From Chrysogorgia sp. JL179-B06 (Eukaryota; Cnidaria; Anthozoa; Scleralcyonacea; Chrysogorgiidae), in contig JAYKKM010000048.1 of the NCBI GenBank assembly GCA_035772405.1, forward strand, positions 2,611,501 to 2,675,500: a stretch of 64,000 nucleotides of DNA. The letters run 5' to 3'. The notes below the pieces were generated by a model. It was given only the letters and a program-made list of their open reading frames with translations. It searched no databases and was not told the origin of the DNA. Both the position numbers and the translations under genes were made by a program. Positions within the stretch are counted from its first letter, which is position 1. Each line of letters begins with the position of its first letter. This document shows, piece by piece, positions 55,001 through 64,000 of this stretch.

Positions 55001-58000
55001 TCTATCATCATCGTCATCACTATCATCGTCATCACTATCATCGTCAACATTATCATCATCATCATCGTCATCACTATCATCGTCATCACTATCATCGTCA
55101 TCACTATCATCGTCATCACTATCATCATCGTCATCACTATCATCGTCATCACTATCATCATCATCATCGTCATCACTATCATCGTCATCACTATCATCAT
55201 CATCGTCATCACTATCACTATCATCGTCATCACTATCACTATCATCGTCATCACTATCATCATCATCATCGTCATCACTATCATCGTCATCACTATCATC
55301 GTCATCATCATCATCACTATCATCATCATCACTATCATCGTCATCACTATCATCGTCATCACTATCATCTATCATCGTCATCACTATCATCGTCATCACT
55401 ATCATCGTCGTCACTATCATCGTCATCACTATCATCGTCATCACTATCATCGTCATCACTATCATCTATCATCGTCATCACTATCATCATCGTCATCACT
55501 ATCATCGTCATCACTATCATCGTCATCACTATCATCGTCATCACTATCATCATCATCATCGTCATCACTATCATCCTAATCACTATCATCGTCATCACTA
55601 CCATCACCATCCGTTTCATATCACGTTATTCCTGAAACAACAACACCTTACTCACCAGACCCTTCCTGTCTTGAATCGTCTCCTCTTTGTAATCAATTTG
55701 AAACCAGATTAGGCCAATGATAATGGCTAACACGATGTTCTATTATAAAGTGAAAACACCAACTCAGTTGTGGACACACTAACTCAGTTGTGGACACACC
55801 AACTCAGTTGTGGACACACCAACTCAGTTGTAGACACACCAACTCAGTTGTAGACACACCAACTCAGTTGTAGACACACTAACTCAGTAGTAGACACATC
55901 AACTCAGTTGTAGACACACTAACTCAGTTGTAGACACACCAACTCAGTTGTGGACACACCAACTCAGTTGTAGACACACCAACTCAGTTGTAGACACACC
56001 AACTCAGTTGTGGACACACCAACTCAGTTGTAGACACACCAACTCAGTTGTGGACACACCAACTCAGTTGTAGACACACCAACTCAGTTGTAGACACACT
56101 AACTCAGTTGTAGACACACCAACTTAGTTGTAGACACACCAAACAGTTGTAGACACACCAACTCTGTTCTACAACAGTTGTAGACACACCAACTCAGTTC
56201 TAGATACACCAACTCAGTTGTAGACACACCAACTCAGTTGTAGACACACTAATTCAGTTGTAGACACACCAAGTCAGTTGTAGACACACCAACTCAGTTG
56301 TAGACACACCAACTCAGTTGTAGACACACCAACTCAGTTGTAGACACACCAACTCAGTTGTAGACACACCAACTCAGTAGTAGACACACCAACTCAGTTG
56401 TAGACACACCAACTCAGTTGTAGACACACCAACTCAGTTGTAGACACACCAACTCAGTTGTAGACACATCAACTCAGTTGTAGACACATCAACTCAGTTG
56501 TGGACACACCAACTCAGTTGTGGACACACCAACTCAGTTGTAGACACACCAACTCAGTTGTAGACACACCAACTCAGTTGTAGACACACCAACTCAGTTG
56601 TAGACACACCAACTCAGTTGTAGACACACCAACTCAGTTGTAGACACACCAACTCAGTTGTAGACACACCAACTCAGTAGTAGAGACACACCAACTCAGT
56701 TGTAGACACACCAACTCAGTTGTAGACACACCAACTCAGTTGTAGACACACCAACTCAGTTGTAGACACACCAACTCAGTAGTAGACACACCAACTCAGT
56801 AGTAGACACACCAACTCAGTTGTAGACACACCAACTCAGTTGTAGACACACCAACTCAGTTGTAGACACACCAACTCAGTTGTAGACACACCAACTCAGT
56901 TGTAGACACATCAACTCAGTTGTAGACACACCAACTCAGTTGTGGACACACCAACTCAGTTGTAGACACACCAACTCAGTTGTAGACACACTAACTCAGT
57001 TGTAGACACACCAACTCAGTTGTAGACACACCAACTCAGTTGTAGACACACCAACTCAGTTGTAGACACACCAACTCAGTTGTAGACACACCAACTCAGT
57101 TGTAGACACACCAACTCAGTTGTAGACACACCAACTCAGTTGTAGACACACCAACTCAATAGTAGAGACACACCAACTCAGTTGTAGACACACCAACTCA
57201 GTTGTAGACACACCAACTCAGTTGTAGACACACCAACTCAGTAGTAGACACATCAACTCAGTTGTAGACACACCAACTAAGTTGTAGACACACCAACTCA
57301 GTTGTGGACACACCAACTCAGTTGTAGACACATCAACTCAGTTGTAGACACACCAACTCAGTTGTAGACACACCAACTAAGTTGTAGACACACCAACTCA
57401 GTTGTGGACACACCAACTAAGTTGTAGACACACCAACTAAGTTGTAGACACACCAACTCAGTTGTAGACACACCAACTCAGTTGTAGACACACCAACTCA
57501 GTTGTAGACACACCAACTAAGTTGTAGACACACCAACTCAGTTGTGGACGCACCAACTCAGTTGTAGACACACCAACTCAGTTGTAGACACACCAACTCA
57601 GTAGTAGACACATCAACTCAGTTGTAGACACACCAACTCAGTTGTAGACACACCAACTCAGTTGTGGACACACCAACTCAGTTGTGGACACACCAACTCA
57701 GTTGTAGACACACCAACTCAGTTGTAGACACACCAACTCAGTTGTAGACACACCAACTCAGTTGTAGACACACCAACTCAGTTGTAGACACACCAACTCA
57801 GTTGTAGACACACCAACTCAGTTGTAGACACACCAACTCAGTTGTAGACACACCAACTAAGTTGTAGACACACCAACTCAGTTGTGGACGCACCAACTCA
57901 GTTGTAGACACACCAACTCAGTTGTAGACACACCAACTCAGTAGTAGACACACCAACTCAGTTGTAGACACACCAACTCAGTTGTAGACACACCAACTCA

Positions 58001-61000
58001 GTAGTAGACACACCAACTAAGTTGTAGACACACCAACTCAGTTGTGGACACACCAACTAAGTTGTAGACACACCAACTAAGTTGTAGACACACCAACTCA
58101 GTTGTAGACACACCAACTCAGTTGTAGACACACCAACTCAGTTGTAGACACACCAACTAAGTTGTAGACACACCAACTCAGTTGTGGACGCACCAACTCA
58201 GTTGTAGACACAACAACTCAGTTGTAGACACACCAACTCAGTAGTAGACACATCAACTCAGTTGTAGACACACCAACTCAGTTGTGGACACACCAACTCA
58301 GTTGTAGACACACCAACTCAGTTGTAGACACTCCAACTCAGTTGTAGACACACCAACTCAGTTGTAGACACACCAACTCAGTAGTAGACACACCAACTCA
58401 GTAGTAGACACATCAACTCAGTTGTAGACACACCAACTCCGTTGTAGACACTCCAACTCAGTTGTAGACACACCAACTCAGTTGTAGACACACCAACTCA
58501 GTAGTAGACACATCAACTCAGTTGTAGACACACCAACTCAGTTGTAGACACACCAACTCAGTTGTAGACACACCAACTCAGTTGTGGACACACCAACTCA
58601 GTTGTAGGCACACCAACTCAGTTGTAGACACACCAACTCAGTAGTAGACACATCAACTCAGTTGTGGACACACCAACTCAGTTGTGGACACACCAACTCA
58701 GTTGTAGACACACCAACTCAGTTGTAGACACACCAACTCAGTTGTAGACACACCAACTCAGTTGTAGACACACCAACTCAGTAGTAGACACACCAACTCA
58801 GTAGTAGACACACCAACTCAGTTGTAGACACACCAACTCAGTTGTAGACACACCAACTCAGTTGTAGATACACCAACTCACTTGTGGGCACACCAACTCA
58901 GTTCCAAACTCAGATGCACACACCCCACAACCCAATCTCACCTGTACAAAATTCAACTTTGACAAGATCGTTGGCAATGACTGTTTAAACGTTCTGTGAC
59001 TGAGGACACAAAACTGTGTCCAGAAAGAGGTAGGCCATTTATCCCCGTGATCCATATGATACCCATGTTCTTCCTCGTCATCCTCAAAACTATTATCAAT
59101 CAACTGCTTAATCTGTTCCATTGAATTTCGCCGAATGGAATTTCGCAGGTTCACAGATGTCTCGATTTCTACCGTAGTGTCCTCCTTTGGCCGATACGAT
59201 ATTCCAGGGCCATTATGTGGATGTTCAGACCATTTATTGCTAAAACCGTTTGATGTGTCGGTGGTGTTGGGATCGTCTTTATTATTAGTCGACGTTTCAG
59301 AGTCGAGTGTTGTATTTTTCGCACTAGGTATCACGTGGTTTGAACTTAACGAATCATTGTCCGTATCCTCTCGAAAGCTGACTCGGTTTTGCAGGCAGTA
59401 GTCCAGCGGTAAAACAGCGGAATCACTGTCTCGATCACAACCGTTAAGGTTTCTTCTATCAACGCACACGGGAATGGGTAGAGTGTTATTGATCCTACAA
59501 AGATACAATAAATATATTATATATTAGACATAGTTTGACACTAGTTTTTTCAACGTAACTTTAAAAGTCACTGTCCATGACCCAACGTTTCGACACTCCA
59601 ATCTAGTGTCTTCATCAGGGCATAGTCAATCGAGATACGGTCTGGACACTCGGCAAACTTCAAAGCGACTATAATGAGCTACGTTTTGATGAGCTACGTT
59701 TTGAACCGTACCTTACACCGTGCACATCCTTTGTTTTAGGTTTATTAATATTTAAACGACACGGTTGAGCGATTAAACCCAAACGATTCTATTGGATGAT
59801 TGCTTCATTATACTAAAATACAATAGGTTCAGTGACCGTGCACAAAATTGCATAAAGAAGAACAAAAAGATAGAACAAAGACTTTAGCTGAGTTTCCAGA
59901 CCATATCTCGATTGACTATGATCAGGAGTGATCGTTGTAAAGTTAGGATCTCTATTTATACCCTCATAGAACCGATGATGACGTTATCTATTAACAAGAT
60001 GCAAATAAGCGTCTGGTAATAAACCACCGTCATCGCGATTCAATGGGGCGTGGGCGCTATTGATATGCCAAGCCTCCAACAACGTCTCTGATGGTACAGC
60101 GGATTAGTGGTAATAATTTTGGAATTTTCACGCGTGCTCCGACAAAGCAGGATATCTCTCTCACTCGTTTGCTTCACTCACTCGTGAGACATCCTGTCCA
60201 ACACTCGAAATAATTTTCAGATTTGCGCACATCAATATACAAGTTGTTAATAAATGTCCACTAACCATTCTTGACAAGCAGTGACAATTTTCTCTTCCAC
60301 CTCGGCACCTCTTGACAGGACTTCCACTAAAAATAAAAGCTTCGCAGATTTAGGGTCGAAGGATTTGCGTAAGGAACTGGCATTAGATGATGCTGCATGG
60401 GAAATAGCCGTCTATTTATATTTATTTATTAGGTTTGCCTTATAAACGTGCTTGGGTGGCCGCAATAACGTACGTAAATTACTGCGGCATCCATGCATGT
60501 AAAGATAAATATGATAGTGGATTAATGTTAGTTGCAGTAGTGGATCGCTTCGATGAGACCTCGATCGGGTTGAGTTACATCTTGGACAGATAGATTTCCA
60601 TAGATAGATTTCCATAGGGTCATAATAAGAAAGAGCATAGCTTTTAAATTTTGTTAAAGTAATTTGCTTTACACGCATGTGAAGCGATAAAATATTCCAT
60701 GTCCTGCACATTCTTGGAGACATATTTGCATCATGTAAATTGACGAGAGATCATTAGAAGCTCCGAGTTTGCAAGCAAATCAAACTGTGACGCTCGCGAA
60801 ATAGGTTTAGTGTCTGGCCAATATAGTTTCTTTGTTAATATTAAATGCATAAAATCTTGAACCTAATTTGACGTCTCGTATTAGGCTTCTCTCACTGGAT
60901 AATTAGAGCCAACTGCGGCCATTACTAAGGGACCAAAGTCGCAGTAAATCTGCAGGTAGGCCATGAATCGTTTTACCCAGTAATTTAAAAATGTCTTCTA

Positions 61001-61311
61001 GTAAAATTATTTTATTTTCTCGATGGTACGAGCACATAATCCAACAAAAAACTTCATAGGATCCTCAGTTGGTCCCTTCATTTTCCGAACAATAGTTGCT
61101 CGATCCAGTCTTCTTTCGAGATCAGTGCGTCTAACCCATGCAACCATGGAGAATGGCCGATTCACATATGTGTGAGATGCCATTTGAGATTCTTGTAAAG
61201 TAGAGTAATATACTTACAAATGTAATCAGCAGGGTTGAAATGTTCCTCGCATTCAAAGCCAGCTCTTTTGAAAAAGTCAATCACGTCACAGGCTTTGCCA
61301 TAATATGCAAC
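51482..61311 (-). CDS. ABCG-family half-transporter, 3' part (8 exons; N-terminus off window)
   Basis: Exons (minus): 61311-61218, 60326-60266, 59494-58942, 55739-55656, 54206-54149, 53813-53599, 53054-52846, 51671-51482. They join to 1464 nt (487 aa plus stop), in frame. The first exon gives VAYYGKACDVIDFFKRAG and HFNPADYI, the end of the ABCG nucleotide-binding domain. A long hydrophilic linker follows (residues about 52-220, rich in Ser, Asn, Asp, with FEDDEEEHG). The membrane domain starts WTQFCVLSHRTFKQ and has helices at NIVLAIIIGLIWF, LFFYIMYWSFTPLFQALLT, IPLIVSYPVGFLFIFYWL, FLGQVLNLVVNAIL, GIVVAAVTILTFMLLGG and, at the end, AILIGFTLAFRIIAYCSLRF. FPSEEVIIRKERAAGSYRLS is the family signature. 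The last outer loop has NGT and NIT glycosylation sequons and cysteines. Walker A and B lie beyond 64000. The YWSFTPLFQA block reminds me of plant-type ABCGs; substrate unknown. Confidence 0.9.
51870..52330. repeat. (ATC/GTC)n trinucleotide array (ABCG intron)
   Basis: Runs of TCGTCGTCG and TCATCATCA with TCATAATTCGTCG spacers repeated at 52055-52250. Confidence 0.9.
52370..52745. mobile_element. Fold-back element with GTGTTTGGATA words (ABCG intron)
   Basis: Inverted words GTGTTTGGAT and ATCCAAACAC occur at 52436, 52479, 52597 and 52720. GAAATACCTAATGGTTTCCG is mirrored by ACCATTAGGTATTTCTTT. Two copies of GTTTGGCGGGAAATTTCCAT stand in tandem at 52681-52720. Noncoding. Confidence 0.7.
53145..53408. 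repeat. (TGCAA)n pentanucleotide array followed by conserved hairpin (ABCG intron)
   Basis: (TGTAT)n at 53146-53165, then (TGCAA)n at 53239-53357, then GACCCCACTGCAAAACACTT and CGGTGACGTGGGGT at 53374-53408. The same hairpin follows a pentanucleotide array at 13976. Confidence 0.85.
53455..53560. repeat. Degenerate 15-bp tandem repeat (ABCG intron)
   Basis: About six to seven units like CGCGTTTCTTCGCAC, immediately downstream (transcript sense) of the exon ending at 53599. Confidence 0.75.
54210..55615. repeat. 1.4-kb (ATCGTCATCACT)n array (ABCG intron)
   Basis: Built on ATCATCGTCATCACT and ATCGTCATCACT units in longer irregular blocks. All open frames across it (Asp/Ser or Met/Ile/Val repeats) are artefacts. 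It lies directly upstream, in transcript sense, of the exon at 54206. Confidence 0.92.
55755..58915. repeat. 3.1-kb minisatellite, 20-bp unit (ABCG intron)
   Basis: About 157 tandem copies of CCAACTCAGTTGTAGACACA with single-base variants (GTTGTGG, CAGTAGTAG, CACATC, AACTAAG). The rare variant GTTGTGGACGCACC recurs near 57541, 57881 and 58181, which suggests blocks of about 300-340 bp were copied as units. The array ends about 25 bp beyond the donor of the exon at 58942. Confidence 0.95.
59527..60135. mobile_element. Fold-back element family D, copy 3, with a nested MITE (ABCG intron)
   Basis: The left arm ACATAGTTTGACACTA... includes a hammerhead-like core on the minus strand at 59618-59584. 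Sequence after the nested insert (GTGATCGTTGTAAAGTTAGG, GATGACGTTATCTATTAACA, GTGGGCGCTATTGATATGCC) matches the other copies. The far right end is lost. Confidence 0.75.
59621..59920. mobile_element. 300-bp MITE nested in family D
   Basis: CATAGTCAATCGAGATACGG followed by TCTGG at the left is mirrored by CCAGACCATATCTCGATTGA and CTATG at the right (one mismatch in 25). ATCAGG stands on both sides (59614-59619 and 59921-59926), as expected if part of the host element was duplicated on insertion. Confidence 0.8.
60722..61125. repeat. Dispersed repeat, copy 2 (ABCG intron)
   Basis: Matches 23398-23850 from ATTGACGAGAGATCATTAGA to CAGTCTTCTTTCGAGATCAG, in the same orientation. Confidence 0.75.
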
Positions 61312-61496
61312 CTACAGTGTGGTAAAGTTAGTGAAAATCTGTGACCAAATTCCGAAGGATGAGAGATGAAGTTCTCATTTGAATGCTAACTCTGATATCA
61401 ACTCGCATGCACCAACTTTCGTCAAACTTTGGACTGGTTCAAATTTTGATGAGAATTGGTGAGGGTTTCGGAGAGAGGTTGAAAAGGTGAAAAGTT

Positions 61497-64000
61497 CTTT
61501 GTCGTCGTCGTCGTCGTTCTTCTTCGTCGTTCTTGGTCGTCGTTCTTCATCGTCGTCGTTCTTCGTAGTCGTCATTCTTTGTCGTCGTCGTTCTTCGTCG
61601 TTCTTCGTCGTCGTTCTTCGTCGTCGTCGTTCTTCTTCGTCGTCGTTCTTCTTCGTCGTCGTTCTTCTTCTTCATCGTCGTTCTTCGTCGTCGTTCTTCT
61701 TCGTCGTCGTTCTTCGTCGTCGTTCGTCGTCGTCGTCGTCGTTCTTCGTCGTCGTTCTTCATCTTCGTCGTCGTCGTCATTCTTCTTCTTCGTCGTCGTT
61801 CTTCGTCATCGTCGTTCTTCGTCGTCGTTCTTCTTCGTCGTCGTTCTTCGTCGTCGTCGTCGTTCTTCGTCGTCGTCGTCGTTCTTCGTCGTCGTCGTCG
61901 TCGTTCTTCTTCGTCGTCGTCGTCGTTCTTCGTCATCGTCGTCGTCGTTCTTCGTCGTCGTTCTTCTTCGTCGTCGTCGTTCTTCGTCGTCGTCGTCGTT
62001 CTTCTTCTTCGTCGTCGTCGTCGTTCTTCATCTTCGTCGTTCTTCTTCTTCGTCGTCGTCGTTCTTCATCTTCGTCGTCGTCGTCGTTCTTCTTCTTCGT
62101 CGTCGTCGTTCTTCTTCTTCGTCGTCGTCGTTCTTCTTCTTCGTCGTCGTTCTTCGTGGTCGTCGTCGTTCTTCTTCGTCGTCGTCGTCGTTCTTCTTCT
62201 TCGTCGTCGTCGTCGTTCTTCTTCTTCGTTCTTCTTCGTCGTCGTCGTTCTTCATCTTCGTCGTCGTCGTCGTTCTTCTTCGTCGTCGTCGTCGTTCTTC
62301 TTCGTCGTCGTCGTCGTCGTCGTCGTTCTTCGTCGTCGTCCTTCTTCTTCGTCGTCGTTCTTCGTCATCGTCGTCGTCGTTCTTCGTCGTCGTTCTTCGT
62401 CGTCGTTCTTCGTCGTCGTCGTCGTTCTTCTTCTTCGTCGTCGTTCTTCGTCGTCGTCGTCGTTCTTCTTCGTCGTCGTCGTCGTTCTTCGTCATCGTCG
62501 TCGTCGTTCTTCGTCGTCGTTCTTCTTCTTCGTCGTCGTTCTTCGTCGTCGTCGTCGTTCTTCTTCTTCGTCGTCGTTCTTCGTCGTCGTCGTCGTTCTT
62601 CTTCGTCGTCGTCGTCGTTCTTCATCTTCGTCGTCGTCGTTCTTCTTCTTCGTCGTCGTCGTTCTTCTTCGTCGTCGTCGTCGTTCTTCTTCTTCGTTCT
62701 TCTTCGTCGTCGTCGTTCTTCATCTTCGTCGTCGTCGTCGTTCTTCTTCGTCGTCGTCGTCGTTCTTCTTCGTCGTCGTCGTCGTCGTCGTCGTTCTTCG
62801 TCGTCGTCCTTCTTCTTCGTCGTCGTTCTTCGTCATCGTCGTCGTCGTTCTTCGTCGTCGTTCTTCGTCGTCGTTCTTCGTCGTCGTTCTTCTTCTTCGT
62901 CGTCGTTCTTCGTCGTCGTCGTCGTTCTTCTTCGTCGTCGTCGTCGTTCTTCGTCATCGTCGTCGTCGTTCTTCGTCGTCGTTCTTCTTCTTCGTCGTCG
63001 TTCTTCGTCGTCGTCGTCGTTCTTTTTCTTCGTCGTCGTTCTTCGTCGTCGTCGTCGTTCTTCTTCGTCGTCGTCGTCGTTCTTCATCTTCGTCGTCGTC
63101 GTTCTTCTTCTTCGTCGTCGTCGTTCTTCTTCTTCGTCGTCGTCGTTCTTCTTCTTCGTCGTCGTTCTTCGTCGTCGTCGTCGTTCTTCTTCTTCGTCGT
63201 CGTTCTTCTTCTTCGTCGTCGTTCTTCGTCGTCGTCGTCGTCCTTCTTCTTCGTCGTCGTTCTTCGTCGTCGTCGTCGTTCTTCTTCGTCGTCGTCGTCG
63301 TTCTTCTTCTTCGTCGTCGTCGTTCTTCTTCTTCGTCGTCGTTCTTCGTCGTCGTCGTCGTTCTTCTTCTTCGTCGTCGTTCTTCTTCTTCGTCGTCGTC
63401 GTTCTTCGTCGTCGTCGTCGTTCTTCTTCTTCGTCGTCGTTCTTCGTCGTCGTCGTCGTTCTTCTTCGTCGTCGTCGTCGTTCTTCATCTTCGTCGTCGT
63501 CGTTCTTCTTCTTCGTCGTCGTTCTTCGTCGTCGTCGTCGTTCTTCTTCGTCGTCGTCGTCGTTCTTCATCTTCGTCGTCGTCGTTCTTCTTCTTCGTCG
63601 TCGTTCTTCGTCGTCGTCGTCGTTCTTCTTCGTCGTCGTCGTCGTTCTTCATCTTCGTCGTCGTCGTTCTTCTTCTTCGTCGTCGTTCTTCGTCGTCGTC
63701 GTCGTTCTTCTTCTTCGTCGTCGTTCTTCTTCTTCGTCGTCGTTCTTCGTCGTCGTCGTCGTTCTTCTTCTTCGTCGTCGTTCTTCGTCGTCGTCGTCGT
63801 TCTTCTTCGTCGTCGTCGTCGTCGTTCTTCATCTTCGTCGTCGTCGTTCTTCTTCTTCGTCGTCGTTCTTCGTCGTCGTCGTCGTTCTTCTTCTTCGTCG
63901 TCGTTCTTCGTCGTCGTCGTCGTTCTTCTTCGTCGTCGTCGTCGTTCTTCATCTTCGTCGTCGTCGTTCTTCTTCTTCGTCGTCGTTCTTCGTCGTCGTC
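61497..64000. repeat. 2.5-kb (GTC/TTC)n trinucleotide array, runs off the window
   Basis: Alternating CGTCGTCGTCG and TTCTTCTTC runs with occasional CATC. Near the right end, TTCTTCATCTTCG recurs at about 63481, 63565 and 63649, an 84-bp higher-order period. It lies in the ABCG intron upstream of the exon at 61311. Open frames of Arg/Thr/Lys/Asp runs are artefacts. Confidence 0.92.

Noticed and set aside
54126..55619. Long Asp/Ser and Met/Ile/Val repeat frames
   Set aside because: Artefacts of a 12/15-bp repeat in an ABCG intron; open in all three frames on both strands.
55755..58915. CRISPR-like regular array
   Set aside because: Contiguous 20-bp units with no spacers, inside an animal gene intron.
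61547..63952. Arg/Thr/Lys/Asp repeat frames
   Set aside because: Trinucleotide repeat, open because every unit is a multiple of three.

Overview
This is a nuclear stretch of an invertebrate animal genome, with no bacterial or viral gene layout. Spliced genes with GT-AG introns, a selenocysteine gene, tRNA-derived SINE fragments, non-LTR retrotransposon tails and many fold-back DNA elements all point to a metazoan. The style of the repeats (terminal inverted repeats starting CAACCTCGTACCC, CAGGGCCGGATTAA ends, hammerhead-like modules next to CGAAACGTC) suggests a cnidarian, but that is inference without a database search.

Four genes can be reconstructed. (1) A two-exon gene on the + strand at 5293-6799 encodes a small secreted protein (164 aa) of unrecognised family. 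A decayed copy of its second exon lies in its intron, and its upstream region belongs to a dispersed repeat. (2) FARSB, the beta subunit of cytosolic phenylalanyl-tRNA synthetase, lies on the - strand from 41239 to 20277. It has 21 coding exons that join to an intact 592-aa frame, and one intron looks U12-type with AT-AA ends. (3) SELENOK, selenoprotein K, lies on the - strand from 48384 to 44137. It has 6 coding exons and 93 aa, with an in-frame TGA for selenocysteine three codons before the TAA stop. (4) The 3' part of an ABCG half-transporter lies on the - strand from 61311 to 51482. It has 8 exons and 487 aa, covering the end of the nucleotide-binding domain, a long linker and the whole membrane domain; its ATP-binding core must lie beyond 64000. 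The last three genes are co-oriented with intergenic gaps of about 3 kb. They are unrelated in function (tRNA charging, ER selenoprotein, membrane transport), so the order looks incidental.

The rest is repeat. 1-5300 and 8510-9330 hold many direct and inverted copies of one roughly 640-bp family. 7000-20200 has no gene and is a mosaic of MITEs, LINE tails, a 1.1-kb MULE-like element and microsatellites. FARSB introns hold a 1.4-kb polypurine block, a tandem array built from half of a tRNA-like SINE, a palindromic GGATCC minisatellite and LINE fragments. SELENOK introns hold a hAT MITE with a perfect 8-bp target duplication and a MULE-like element carrying a broken RecQ-type helicase fragment. 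ABCG introns hold a 3.1-kb minisatellite with a 20-bp unit and kilobase-scale trinucleotide arrays; the last runs off the right edge.

The most notable points are the AT-AA U12-type intron in FARSB, hammerhead-ribozyme-like cores in several repeat families (two in opposite orientation inside one fold-back element), the apparent helicase capture between MULE-like ends, and the overlap of a repeat with the 5' end of the secreted-protein gene.
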